64,000 nt of DNA from DATKJY01 sp964540105 (GTDB taxonomy: Bacteria; Zixibacteria; MSB-5A5; GN15; FEB-12): the NCBI GenBank assembly GCA_964540105.1, contig CAZILL010000002.1, positions 434,001 to 498,000 on the forward strand, in the 5' to 3' direction. The notes under the pieces were generated by a model that made no database searches, was not told the origin of the DNA, and saw only the letters and a list, made by a program, of their open reading frames with translations. A program made the translations under genes and the position numbers. Of this stretch, positions 15,573-23,852 are shown one piece after another (positions within the stretch are counted from its first letter, which is position 1; the number at the start of each line of letters is the position of its first letter).

Positions 15573-16976
15573 ATGCCGTCCAAGATTCTGGTCATAGACG
15601 ACGAAGATTCGATGTGCAACTTCATGGAGATCATGCTCTCCCGGCAGGGGTACCGTGTCGACACAACTACGTCGGGCAAGAGTGCGATTACGATGCTCAA
15701 AGAGCATAACTACGAACTGGTCATAGCCGATCTTAACATGCCGGAGATGACCGGACTCGACATTCTTCGTGAAGTCAAGTCGTTCAAGAAAGATCAGGAG
15801 CTGATTGTCATGACCGCCTATGCATCGGTGGACACGGCGATCGAGGCTATGAAAGAAGGGGCGGCTGATTACATCACCAAACCATTCAAGGTCGACGAAA
15901 TCCGGCTGGTCATCGAGAAAGCCATCAACCGCAAAATGCTGCTGGCCGAGAATTCGACCCTGAAGAAACAACTCCAGAGCGACAATTCCTTCGACAAATT
16001 CATTGGCACGTCTGAAATCATCGTGAAGCTCAAGAAGATCGCCAAACGGGTGGCGTCGTCCGATTCGACCGTGCTGATCCGAGGGGAGTCGGGAACCGGC
16101 AAGGATCTGATCGCGCGCGCTATCCATCATCACTCTCCCCGCTGCGGGGGACCATTCGTGACCATCAACTGCGCCGCCCTGCCCGAAACGCTTCTGGAAT
16201 CGGAACTGTTCGGCCACAAGAAAGGTTCTTTCACGGGGGCCTTCAGAGATAAGGACGGGCTCTTCAAAGTCGCCGACGGCGGGACGTTCTTTCTCGACGA
16301 AGTGGGGAACACGTCGCAGGGGATTCAGGTCAAACTGCTGCGCGTACTCGAAGACAAGAAAATCACGCCGGTGGGCGAGACGAAACCGATCGATGTCGAT
16401 GTCCGTTTGATCGCCGCCACCAACGCCGATCTCGAGGACGAAGTTGCCTCGGGACGATTCCGCGCGGACCTGTTCTACCGCCTTAACGTCATCCCGGTCT
16501 ATATCCCGCCGCTCCGGGAGCGCGTTGAAGACATTCCAATTCTGGTCGATTACTTCGTGGTGAAATACTGCGCGCGCACGCAGAGTGCCCCTAAAAAGAT
16601 TTCGGACAAGGCGATGCTGCTTCTCACCTCATATCCCTGGCCCGGCAATGTGCGCGAACTCGAGAATACTATCGAAAGAGCGATCCTGCTGAACCGTTCC
16701 GATCTTCTGGAACCTGCCGATTTTCCAGAGAAGCTGGCCAGGAAAGAGCCGGTCCAGTTGGTTCGCGAATCTCAGCCGACTACCCCGACGCTGGAATCGA
16801 TCGAGAAGGCGTACATCCAATTCGTCATGACTCAGACCGAGGGCAAGAAGACCGAAGCCGCCAAGATCCTGGGCATCGACAGCTCGACGCTCTATCGCAA
16901 GCTGGAGCGCTACAAACTGAAGAGCCAGCTGCAGGGGAGCAGCGCATCCGACGATGTCCCCGCCAAGAAAGAATAG
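15573..16976 (+). CDS. Sigma-54-dependent response regulator, PilR/NtrC type
   Basis: 467 residues in three domains. Residues 3-117 are a receiver with the acidic VIDDED pocket and phospho-Asp in LVIADLNMPEM. Residues about 140-370 are an AAA+ sigma-54 activator domain with Walker A GESGTGKD, the sigma-54 contact loop GSFTGA (Ser variant as in PilR), and Walker B GGTFFLDEVG. The C-terminal Fis-type helix-turn-helix is KTEAAKILGIDSSTLYRKL. The start at 15573 has AAGGG upstream. Two pilin genes with sigma-54 promoters follow at once, so it very likely drives them. No partner histidine kinase is adjacent. Confidence 0.93.
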   Translation: MPSKILVIDDEDSMCNFMEIMLSRQGYRVDTTTSGKSAITMLKEHNYELVIADLNMPEMTGLDILREVKSFKKDQELIVMTAYASVDTAIEAMKEGAADYITKPFKVDEIRLVIEKAINRKMLLAENSTLKKQLQSDNSFDKFIGTSEIIVKLKKIAKRVASSDSTVLIRGESGTGKDLIARAIHHHSPRCGGPFVTINCAALPETLLESELFGHKKGSFTGAFRDKDGLFKVADGGTFFLDEVGNTSQGIQVKLLRVLEDKKITPVGETKPIDVDVRLIAATNADLEDEVASGRFRADLFYRLNVIPVYIPPLRERVEDIPILVDYFVVKYCARTQSAPKKISDKAMLLLTSYPWPGNVRELENTIERAILLNRSDLLEPADFPEKLARKEPVQLVRESQPTTPTLESIEKAYIQFVMTQTEGKKTEAAKILGIDSSTLYRKLERYKLKSQLQGSSASDDVPAKKE

Positions 16977-16996
16977 TCAACTTTTGCACATGAATC

Positions 16997-17011
16997 GGGA
17001 ACACGGCTTGC
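16997..17011 (+). promoter_or_regulatory. Sigma-54 (-24/-12) promoter of pilin gene 1
   Basis: GGGAACACGGCTTGC fits the TGGCAC-N5-TTGC pattern at both invariant dinucleotides: GG at 16998-16999 and GC at 17010-17011, with correct spacing. The predicted transcript starts about 12 bases later, giving a leader of roughly 40 bases to the ATG at 17063. It lies just after the gene for the sigma-54 activator. Confidence 0.7.
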
Positions 17012-17062
17012 CCCTGTATGAACCCCAGTATGGACAATGACATCTTGAAACGAGGTATCGGC

Positions 17063-17482
17063 ATGAAGAAAATACGAAGGAACCCCGGGTTCACTTTGAT
17101 CGAACTGATGATTGTCGTGGTTATCATTGGTATCCTGGCGGCGTTGGCCATTCCGCGGTTCATGAAGGCATCGACGAAGACCAAGCAATCGGAAGCGAAG
17201 TCGATTCTGAAGCAGATCTATGTCAACGAGCACACCTACCGTCAGCAGGGGAATGCCTACTTCAATCCGGCTGGCCCCGCGTCCGCCCTGGCGCCCACCT
17301 CGTTCTACCCGATCTGGATCGATATCAGCGCGAGTGCGCGCTACACCTATACCATAGCCGCCACCCCCGCCACCTTCACGGCCACAGCCACGGCCAACAT
17401 CGACGCCGATCCGACGGTAGACACCTGGACCATCAACCATACCGGTATTCTCCAGAATGTCGTGGACGACGTTAACTTGTAA
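17063..17482 (+). CDS. Type IV pilin (PilA-like), pilin 1
   Basis: 139-residue prepilin. A short basic leader (MKKIRRNPG) is cut before the Phe of FTLIELMIVVVIIGILAALA, with the Glu at mature position 5, as in type IVa pilins. The helix continues with KQSEAKSILKQIY. The C-terminal part is small and Ala/Thr-rich (TFTATATANIDADPTVDTWTI). The ATG at 17063 has GAGG upstream; an earlier in-frame ATG at 17018 would spoil the leader. It is controlled from its own sigma-54 promoter and shares its N-terminal 45 residues almost exactly with pilin 2. A major pilin or a pseudopilin are both possible. Confidence 0.9.
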   Translation: MKKIRRNPGFTLIELMIVVVIIGILAALAIPRFMKASTKTKQSEAKSILKQIYVNEHTYRQQGNAYFNPAGPASALAPTSFYPIWIDISASARYTYTIAATPATFTATATANIDADPTVDTWTINHTGILQNVVDDVNL

Positions 17483-17516
17483 TTCACGGCCGCCACTCTG
17501 CGTGTTGTGTCGATGT

Positions 17517-17541
17517 GGGCGCCCTCTGGCGCCCTTTCCAT
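17517..17541 (+). terminator. Probable terminator after pilin 1
   Basis: Perfect 7-bp stem GGGCGCC-CTCT-GGCGCCC followed by a short pyrimidine tract (TTTCCATT). The weak T-run suggests partial termination. It lies 35 bases after the pilin 1 stop. The rest of the 17483-17816 gap holds only the sigma-54 promoter of pilin 2 and its leader; I see no gene in it. Confidence 0.6.
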
Positions 17542-17738
17542 TGCCTTTTCGTTTCGCTCATGGATCGCCGGAACTCATTGCAACCTGCAAGAATTTTGGC
17601 AAAAAGCCCGCGCAGGAGTTGATCAGCCCGGAGCGTGAATTCGGCGCGAAGGAACTATCGGCCGCGGAGATTTCGATTCATCGCTCTCTCGCAACGACTT
17701 GCCCTGTCGTTTGGCTGTTCAGAAGTCACCATATCGAA

Positions 17739-17753
17739 AGGCACGCCATTTGC
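17739..17753 (+). promoter_or_regulatory. Sigma-54 (-24/-12) promoter of pilin gene 2
   Basis: AGGCACGCCATTTGC matches TGGCAC-N5-TTGC at every defined position but the first. GG and GC are 10 bases apart, as required. The predicted transcript start is near 17765, about 50 bases before the ATG at 17817, with a GGAGG ribosome site in the leader. This is the best promoter match in the window. Confidence 0.8.
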
Positions 17754-17816
17754 CTTTCAGTTGTCTGCATGAAAAGGAAAACCAAACCATCTAACTACCA
17801 AACGTCTGGAGGTTCT

Positions 17817-18215
17817 ATGTTCTCACGTTTCCACAATCGCAAGGGTTTCACCCTGATCGAGTTGATGATCGTGGTTGTGATCATCGGTATCTTGGCGGCT
17901 CTGGCCATTCCGCGCTTCATGAAGGCGACCGTCAAGTCCAAACAGTCAGAAGCCAAGGGCATTCTGAAACAGATCTATACCATGGAACACACCTACAAGC
18001 AGGCCAACGATGTTTATAGCGTGAACCTGAACACGATCGGTGTTGAGATTCCCGTGAACATTCGCTACGCTTATACCGTAGCCCTGGTTGGTAACGGCTT
18101 CCTGGCGACCGCTACCGTCGCGGCTCCTGGTCTGGACGACGATGCTGCTCCGGACACTTGGACGATCGACGATCTCGGTCAGCTCGTGTGCACCAGCGAC
18201 GATTCTGTACTCTAA
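17817..18215 (+). CDS. Type IV pilin (PilA-like), pilin 2
   Basis: 132-residue prepilin: leader MFSRFHNRKG, cut before FTLIELMIVVVIIGILAALA, then KSKQSEAKGILKQIYTMEHTY and a short acidic C-terminal domain ending CTSDDSVL. The GGAGG ribosome site and own sigma-54 promoter mark the ATG at 17817; longer in-frame readings from 17457 are spurious. A strong terminator follows. The high similarity to pilin 1 in the helix and divergence in the exposed part are what one expects of duplicated pilins with different surfaces. Confidence 0.92.
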   Translation: MFSRFHNRKGFTLIELMIVVVIIGILAALAIPRFMKATVKSKQSEAKGILKQIYTMEHTYKQANDVYSVNLNTIGVEIPVNIRYAYTVALVGNGFLATATVAAPGLDDDAAPDTWTIDDLGQLVCTSDDSVL

Positions 18216-18236
18216 AAGAGAGATCTCCTTTGTAAC

Positions 18237-18268
18237 GAAAGGCGCCCTGTCCGGGGCGCCTTTTTTTG
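18237..18268 (+). terminator. Intrinsic terminator after pilin 2
   Basis: Stem AAGGCGCCC / GGGGCGCCTT around a TGTCC loop, followed by seven T (18261-18267). It is a textbook rho-independent terminator 22 bases after the pilin 2 stop and ends the sigma-54-driven transcripts. Confidence 0.93.
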
Positions 18269-18379
18269 TTACTCCCTGTTTGCCTCATTGTAGTTGACCC
18301 GTTTGCGTGAGCTCCCCTATACTGCCGCGTGCTCTGTAACCTGCTCCGGCTGTGTATGGCTGGGGCGTAAAGGACCCCG

Positions 18380-20326
18380 ATGAAACGACCCCGTTCCGCA
18401 CTCTGCATTGCTCTTCTCTTCCTCGCTGTTTCGACTGTCGCCCAGGATTCGAGTTCAATCCCTCCCGAGCGGATTGGTCTGGAGCGCCTGACCGAGTATC
18501 TCAATCTCAAGCCCACCGATATCTCCTTTCGATCCGACTATTCCGATCAGGATTCGTTTCGTCTGAAGATTGTCGCCGACCTGATGCACAGTCCCTTGGG
18601 GATGATCGATTACTCGGCCGGCCTGCGCAAGGCCTACGCGAAGAATCAGCCCGAGGTGATGTCGGCCCTGCTGTTTCAGGACCTGGCGGGCGAAACGCAG
18701 CGAATTCGAGGGCACGCCTTCAACCCCGACGGCCCGGCGATGGCGCGCAAGTACAGCCTCTATTACACTTCGTATCAGCTGAACCGGCTGCTGACTATAG
18801 CGGCCACCTATCTCGATCTGATCATCCCCCGTTCGACTGAACTTTCGCTCCGGCGGCTGACTGCGTCGCAGCGATTGTTTCTCATAAACGAATTCAGAAC
18901 ACTGTTGATCAGTCACGAGGAGGACGAGCTGCTTTCGGTCAGCGCCTCGGACTCGCTTGAGAAAGCTCAGGATCTCTATTGCGACACGTTTGCCCAACTA
19001 GGCGCCAAGATCGACAAGGACCCGGTTCTTTCTGCGGGGATTGGGTGCCTGACCGAGCTCATGCCCGAGATCAGGATTCTGATCAGGCATATCGACACCG
19101 CCAAAGGAGGTGCAACAGCGGTCGTGAAAAGCTCGGGCTATCTTCCCGCCGGAACCAGCACTGACTCGTACCTCGGCAAGCAACCGCGCTGGGCAGTCGG
19201 AGGGCCCGGCAACGATACCTACATTGGCGACTACGAGTTCATTCTCGATGTCGGCGGTGACGACTCCTATACGCTAAGCAGTGATACCCTCCATCCCCAC
19301 GGCACAATTATTATCGATCTCGACGGCAACGATCATTACGTCGGTCATACGGACTTCACCCTCGGCTCCGGGGCAATGTCGGTGGGCTTGTTGCTGGACT
19401 TCAAAGGGGACGACCGCTACGACGCCAAGTCCTTTGGCCTCGGCTCCGGTTTCTTTGGTTTCGGTCTGCTCTACGACGCGCGGGGGAACGACCGGTATGA
19501 CGGCGACACGCACGTCGAAGGAGCCGGCACCTTCGGTCTGGGGCTGCTTCTGGATGAGGGGGGACGGGACCTCTACAACGCCGCCGCCTACGCTCAAGGT
19601 ATGGGTTTTGTTGGCGGGCTGGGGGCTCTCTACGATATCAGCGGCAATGACAGTTACTATGCGGGCGGAAAGTACAAAGATATTCTCCGCTACGAGGACC
19701 GCTATCTCTCGATGTCGCAAGGCTTCGGGTTTGGCATGCGCCCTACGTTGTCAGGCGGGATCGGCGCCCTGATCGATCTGAGCGGAAATGACAATTACTA
19801 CGCCGACATTTTCGCCCAGGGGGCCAGCGACTGGTGGTCACTTGGGATTCTCTACGATTCCTCTGGAAATGATAACTATCAAGCCTATCAGTATGCTCAG
19901 GGATGTGGAACGCACATGTCGCTCGGCGCGTTGATCGATGATCAGGGGGCCGACGTCTATCAGGGGAAAGGTCTTATGCACGGCTGCGGTCATGATTACT
20001 CGTGCGGCCTCTTGCTCGACCGCCATGGCGCCGACACCTATGTCGCGAACGATCTATCCCAAGGGGCGGGCTCGGCCAATGGGACTGGGCTTCTCATCGA
20101 CAACGAAGGGGATGACCGCTATTTCATCAAGAACCCGAAAAACACGCAGGGATACGGCAACCCACGACGCGATTACGGTTCGATCGGCCTTTTCCTCGAT
20201 CTGGGTGGTATCGACCAGTACAACGGCAATGGCCGCGACAGCAGTTTCTGGCAGAGTGATTCCAAGTGGGGTGGGGGGCTTGATATCGAGTTGAAACCAC
20301 GCGATTCGGCGAAGAAGGGCAGATAG
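18380..20326 (+). CDS. Secreted protein with about ten GxDxY repeats
   Basis: 648 residues. A signal peptide covers residues 1-22 (ALCIALLFLAVSTVAQ), followed by a helical domain of about 240 residues. From about residue 273 to 630 there are roughly ten repeats of 26-30 residues with the pattern G-x-G-x4-G-x-L-x-D-x2-G-x-D-x-Y; examples are GLLLDFKGDDRYD and GALIDLSGNDNYY. The pattern suggests a beta-solenoid with stacked Asp and Tyr. The first unit (GGPGNDTY) resembles RTX calcium repeats, but the rest keep a different spacing. It is followed after 2 bases by a HEAT-repeat gene. I know of no assigned function. Confidence 0.75.
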   Translation: MKRPRSALCIALLFLAVSTVAQDSSSIPPERIGLERLTEYLNLKPTDISFRSDYSDQDSFRLKIVADLMHSPLGMIDYSAGLRKAYAKNQPEVMSALLFQDLAGETQRIRGHAFNPDGPAMARKYSLYYTSYQLNRLLTIAATYLDLIIPRSTELSLRRLTASQRLFLINEFRTLLISHEEDELLSVSASDSLEKAQDLYCDTFAQLGAKIDKDPVLSAGIGCLTELMPEIRILIRHIDTAKGGATAVVKSSGYLPAGTSTDSYLGKQPRWAVGGPGNDTYIGDYEFILDVGGDDSYTLSSDTLHPHGTIIIDLDGNDHYVGHTDFTLGSGAMSVGLLLDFKGDDRYDAKSFGLGSGFFGFGLLYDARGNDRYDGDTHVEGAGTFGLGLLLDEGGRDLYNAAAYAQGMGFVGGLGALYDISGNDSYYAGGKYKDILRYEDRYLSMSQGFGFGMRPTLSGGIGALIDLSGNDNYYADIFAQGASDWWSLGILYDSSGNDNYQAYQYAQGCGTHMSLGALIDDQGADVYQGKGLMHGCGHDYSCGLLLDRHGADTYVANDLSQGAGSANGTGLLIDNEGDDRYFIKNPKNTQGYGNPRRDYGSIGLFLDLGGIDQYNGNGRDSSFWQSDSKWGGGLDIELKPRDSAKKGR

Positions 20327-20328
20327 GT

Positions 20329-21261
20329 ATGCCGAAAGTGATAGTGAAGACTGCCCTGATCGGTTTGATTGTAACGTTAGCAGCGGGCATGGTGAATGGT
20401 CAGGCGCTCCTGCGCGCGAAAATCGATTCTCTGTTTGTGATCGCCTCGTCGGGCGAAGTGAAATTCAGGAGCCTGGTGCAACCAGCAATCGACTCTCTGG
20501 CGGGGATCGGTGTTGTGGCTGTCCCAGCGCTGATCGACAAACTGGACACAAAATCGGCTCGTGAACGGGTAACCTTGGTCAATGTCTTCAAGAAGATCGG
20601 CGCTTCTGCTGTTCCGCTCTTGGTGAACGCCCTGAGCTTCAGCAACAGTCTGGTGGTCGAACGGGCGTGCAACATACTCGGGGAAATCGCTGATTCCAAC
20701 GCCGTCATCGGTCTTTCTGCAGCGGCCAGCCATCCAAAATGGCGAGTTCGCGAGGAAGCGATCGGCTCTCTCGGGAAAATTCGCAGCGTTCGCGCCAATG
20801 ATGTCGTGCAGTCGGCTCTGGATGACTCGATTGGGCAGGTTCGCAAGTCGGCGGTGGTCTCCAGCGGCCAGATGAGGATCGCGTTGGCACTGCCGAAGCT
20901 TGTTTCAAGGCTCGGTGACAGCTTTTACGGGGCCCGCCTTTGCGCCATCGATGCGCTCAAACAATTCGACACTACCCGGGTGGTTTCTCTGCTCGCAGAT
21001 TCTCTTGTTTCAGCCAACGATCTCGTCGGGAATCTGGCCTGCAAGATCCTCGGGCAATTGGCGACCCCAAGAGCGATCGAACTTCTCCTGCAGCAGACTG
21101 CTTCGCCCGATCGAAGTCGGCGCGCTCATGCGTCGGTTGCCTTAGTCAACGCCGATCCCGACGACAAGACCGGCTTTCAAGCGAAGGTTCGGTCTCTCGA
21201 GACCGATCCGTTGATCTTGATTCAGATCGAATCGGCCATCGCCCGGCGCCATGAACACTGA
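20329..21261 (+). CDS. Exported HEAT-repeat protein
   Basis: 310 residues. An N-terminal hydrophobic signal (ALIGLIVTLAAGMVNGQ) is followed by an all-helical series of about seven HEAT/PBS-lyase-like repeats, such as AVPALIDKLDTKSARERV, AVIGLSAAASHPKWRVREEA and RVVSLLADSLVS. Such repeats make protein-binding surfaces. It starts 2 bases after the GxDxY-repeat gene and overlaps the next gene by 11 bases, so the three are probably one transcript. It may bind the GxDxY protein in the periplasm; this is inference from context. Confidence 0.78.
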   Translation: MPKVIVKTALIGLIVTLAAGMVNGQALLRAKIDSLFVIASSGEVKFRSLVQPAIDSLAGIGVVAVPALIDKLDTKSARERVTLVNVFKKIGASAVPLLVNALSFSNSLVVERACNILGEIADSNAVIGLSAAASHPKWRVREEAIGSLGKIRSVRANDVVQSALDDSIGQVRKSAVVSSGQMRIALALPKLVSRLGDSFYGARLCAIDALKQFDTTRVVSLLADSLVSANDLVGNLACKILGQLATPRAIELLLQQTASPDRSRRAHASVALVNADPDDKTGFQAKVRSLETDPLILIQIESAIARRHEH

Positions 21262-22474
21262 CCATTTCAAGAACCGGCTTGATGCCTTCAGCCGGCACTT
21301 TGTGCCCGTCTCGACGGCTGTGCGGCAACATGCCCATCCGGAGCGGTATCAGAGACTCGCCGATCATCTTGGGGGCACGCTCATTCCCAAAGAGAATGGG
21401 GCTTTCTGTTGTGTGACCACGCGTTATCCGTTCGATTACTGCTACAGTGCGCATGCCCCGGAAGAGTGGAATACTGTTCGCTCGTTTCCGCACTCGGCGT
21501 TTAGTTTGTACGACCGCGACGAAGTGCTCCCTGTCGAACATCTCCTCTATTTCGACACGGAGACAACCGGACTCGGTGGAGCCGGCACTGTCCCCTTTCT
21601 GATCGGTTGCGGTTCGATGACCTCGAACGGCTTCGAAATCAGGCAATACCTGATTCCGGATTACAGCGATGAGCCGGCGATGCTCGACGCCATCCTGCGA
21701 GAATTCTCCGACCACAAGACTCTTGTCACCTACAATGGAGCCGCTTTCGACCTTCCCGTGTTGCGAGACCGGCTGATCATCAACCGCACTGCACGTGAGC
21801 TTCCTGACATTGCGCACGTCGATCTGCTGCCGCCGACCCGCCGCCTGTTCAAGCGTCGCCTGAAAGTCTGCAATCTCACGAATATCGAACGCGAACTCCT
21901 CGGGCATTATCGCGACGACGATATTCCTGGCTATCTCATCCCGTCGGTCTATTTTGCCTGGCTGGCCGACGAATCTCTTGATCTTCTGTCGCAGGTCCTC
22001 GCGCACAATCGCCAGGATATTCTGAGCCTTCACTTTCTGGCCACCCATATTGCGCGCGCCTTCCGCAGCGAAGGTCAGACGCTGTCCGAGATTGACGATC
22101 TGCATTCCTTGTCCCGCATCTACGGTCGCCGCAAACGGCACGACAAAGTAGTCGCCCTCACGGGTCGCATGGCCCACGACAGCGTCAGCGAACTTCCCCA
22201 GGAAATCCTTCTTTACCAGTCTCTGGCGTTGAAACGTTCCGGCTCTCTTGAACAGGCCGTCACGATCTGGGAGAAGCTCTCGGAAATGGCGTCCCGCGAA
22301 GGGTATCTGTCATGCCTGGAACTTTCCAAGTTCTGTGAGCACAAGGTGGGTGATCTGCCACGCGCACTCGACTATGCTTTGCGGGCGCAGCGATTCTGCC
22401 CTGTCGGGCAACGCCATCTTCAGTACCTGCAAATCCGCGTGGATCGCCTATCCGCGAAGGTCGCGTCCAGCTAA
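21251..22474 (+). CDS. YprB-like ribonuclease H-fold exonuclease
   Basis: 407 residues. The central domain is a DEDD exonuclease: YFDTETTGLGG (first D and E), LVTYNGAAFDLPVL (second D) and HNRQDILSL (last D), with the IPGYLIPSVYFAWL insertion typical of the YprB family. About 120 N-terminal residues form a family-specific region; the C-terminal 100 residues look TPR-like. It would act on nucleic acid in the cytoplasm; the substrate is unknown. Its start lies inside the HEAT-repeat gene (11-base overlap). Confidence 0.85.
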   Translation: MNTDHFKNRLDAFSRHFVPVSTAVRQHAHPERYQRLADHLGGTLIPKENGAFCCVTTRYPFDYCYSAHAPEEWNTVRSFPHSAFSLYDRDEVLPVEHLLYFDTETTGLGGAGTVPFLIGCGSMTSNGFEIRQYLIPDYSDEPAMLDAILREFSDHKTLVTYNGAAFDLPVLRDRLIINRTARELPDIAHVDLLPPTRRLFKRRLKVCNLTNIERELLGHYRDDDIPGYLIPSVYFAWLADESLDLLSQVLAHNRQDILSLHFLATHIARAFRSEGQTLSEIDDLHSLSRIYGRRKRHDKVVALTGRMAHDSVSELPQEILLYQSLALKRSGSLEQAVTIWEKLSEMASREGYLSCLELSKFCEHKVGDLPRALDYALRAQRFCPVGQRHLQYLQIRVDRLSAKVASS

Positions 22475-22561
22475 GCCGACCATTTTGGACTTGACTGTCC
22501 TCGCTACTAATTGGTATTGTTACAGTGATCGCCATTACATGAAAACCCAGGAGGTCGTACT

Positions 22562-23728
22562 ATGAGATCATCACGTGTCATCGTCGCCTTTCTGCTCTTC
22601 AGCGCCAGTCAGTTGTCTGCGGGGGACCTCTATCCGCCTATACCAACCATCAGAGAACTCGCTGACTACATCCTTGCGCATCAACAATCACCTGAAGATT
22701 ACGTGGTTAGCAAATTCAAGGATCACGATGTCATCTTCCTCGGTGAGGCCCATCGAATTCGTCACGACGCCGAGCTCGTGAAGAGACTCATTCCAGTGTG
22801 CTACCAAAACGGCATTCGCGTTCTGGCTCTTGAGTTCGCCAATCGCAGCGACCAAGCGCCTATCGACTCTCTGCTCGCGCTCCCGACCTACGACGAATCG
22901 ATCGCTCGGCGTGTTACGTTCAACGAAGATCAAGGATGGGCGTACCAGGAGTATCTCGATCTCTACAAGAGCGCCTGGACGCTGAATGCGAGTCTTCCCA
23001 AAGAGTCACCGAAGTTCCGGATTATAGGCGTCAACTGCACCGGCGACTGGAGCGTCATGCGCAGCCAGGAAGACATGCAGAACGATTCGCTTCGTAGATT
23101 AGTATGGAAACGCTGCCCGGGTGGAGAAGTCGCGATGGCTGAAGTGATTCTCAAGCAGGTTCAGAAAGGGGAAAAAGTACTTGTCTACAGTGGCATGCAC
23201 CACGCGTTCACGCGCTTCCTGCAACCCGTGGTCGATGGCAAAGGCACGTTCACCAATTTCAATCAGGATCAGCGGATGGCGCAGGGGGTCTACATGCGCC
23301 TCGGTTCTCGAGCATTCTCCATTGCACTTCATTATCCCTGGTACGGAACTACCTATGATAGTCCCCGGGTCCGCCCGGTCAACGGTACTATCGACTCTGT
23401 CATGAACGCCCTAGGGGACAAGTTTCGACCGGTCGGCTTCGATGTTCATGGCTCTCCCTTTGGTCTCCTGCCCGACAGCGCTTCACTCTATCGAACTGGG
23501 TACACTGATTTCCGCCTGCAAGAGTTCTGCGATGGCTACATATTCCAGCGCCCCTTTGCGAAATACGAGGTTGTCCATTTCGTCGAGGACTTTATCAACC
23601 CGTCAAACCTCGCAGAATTCCAGAGGCAAGTCGCCAATCCATGGTATCGCGACAAGAATCTTGAGCGCACCAAGACCTCGTTCAAGCGGCAGCTCGAAAG
23701 AGAACTGAAATCATACCGCGATCTGTAG
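22562..23728 (+). CDS. ChaN/erythromycin-esterase-like exported protein
   Basis: 388 residues with a signal peptide (VIVAFLLFSASQLSAG) and a ChaN/Tiki-like domain. It opens with DVIFLGEAHRIRHDAELV, continues with RVLALEFANRSDQ, and near residue 215 has VLVYSGMHHAF. The conserved GEAH and MHHA residues are the metal or heme ligands in relatives. A strong AGGAGG ribosome site precedes the ATG. The family includes heme-binding lipoproteins and esterases; no lipobox Cys is present, so it is likely soluble in the periplasm. Activity cannot be assigned. Confidence 0.78.
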   Translation: MRSSRVIVAFLLFSASQLSAGDLYPPIPTIRELADYILAHQQSPEDYVVSKFKDHDVIFLGEAHRIRHDAELVKRLIPVCYQNGIRVLALEFANRSDQAPIDSLLALPTYDESIARRVTFNEDQGWAYQEYLDLYKSAWTLNASLPKESPKFRIIGVNCTGDWSVMRSQEDMQNDSLRRLVWKRCPGGEVAMAEVILKQVQKGEKVLVYSGMHHAFTRFLQPVVDGKGTFTNFNQDQRMAQGVYMRLGSRAFSIALHYPWYGTTYDSPRVRPVNGTIDSVMNALGDKFRPVGFDVHGSPFGLLPDSASLYRTGYTDFRLQEFCDGYIFQRPFAKYEVVHFVEDFINPSNLAEFQRQVANPWYRDKNLERTKTSFKRQLERELKSYRDL

Positions 23729-23852
23729 TGCAGAGTCTGGTTCGGATAGATTAAGGACTTGTGAGGAAGGGGAGGGGAAATCACCAGGATCGGCCTGGCC
23801 GAGTCGAGGTGGCCGGCTCAACCGTTGCCGGTTCCTGCCGATAATTCCAGTA

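Noticed and set aside
19190..20280. RTX toxin
   Set aside because: Only the first unit resembles GGxGxD repeats; the rest follow a different spacing, a signal peptide is present and there is no type I secretion gene nearby.
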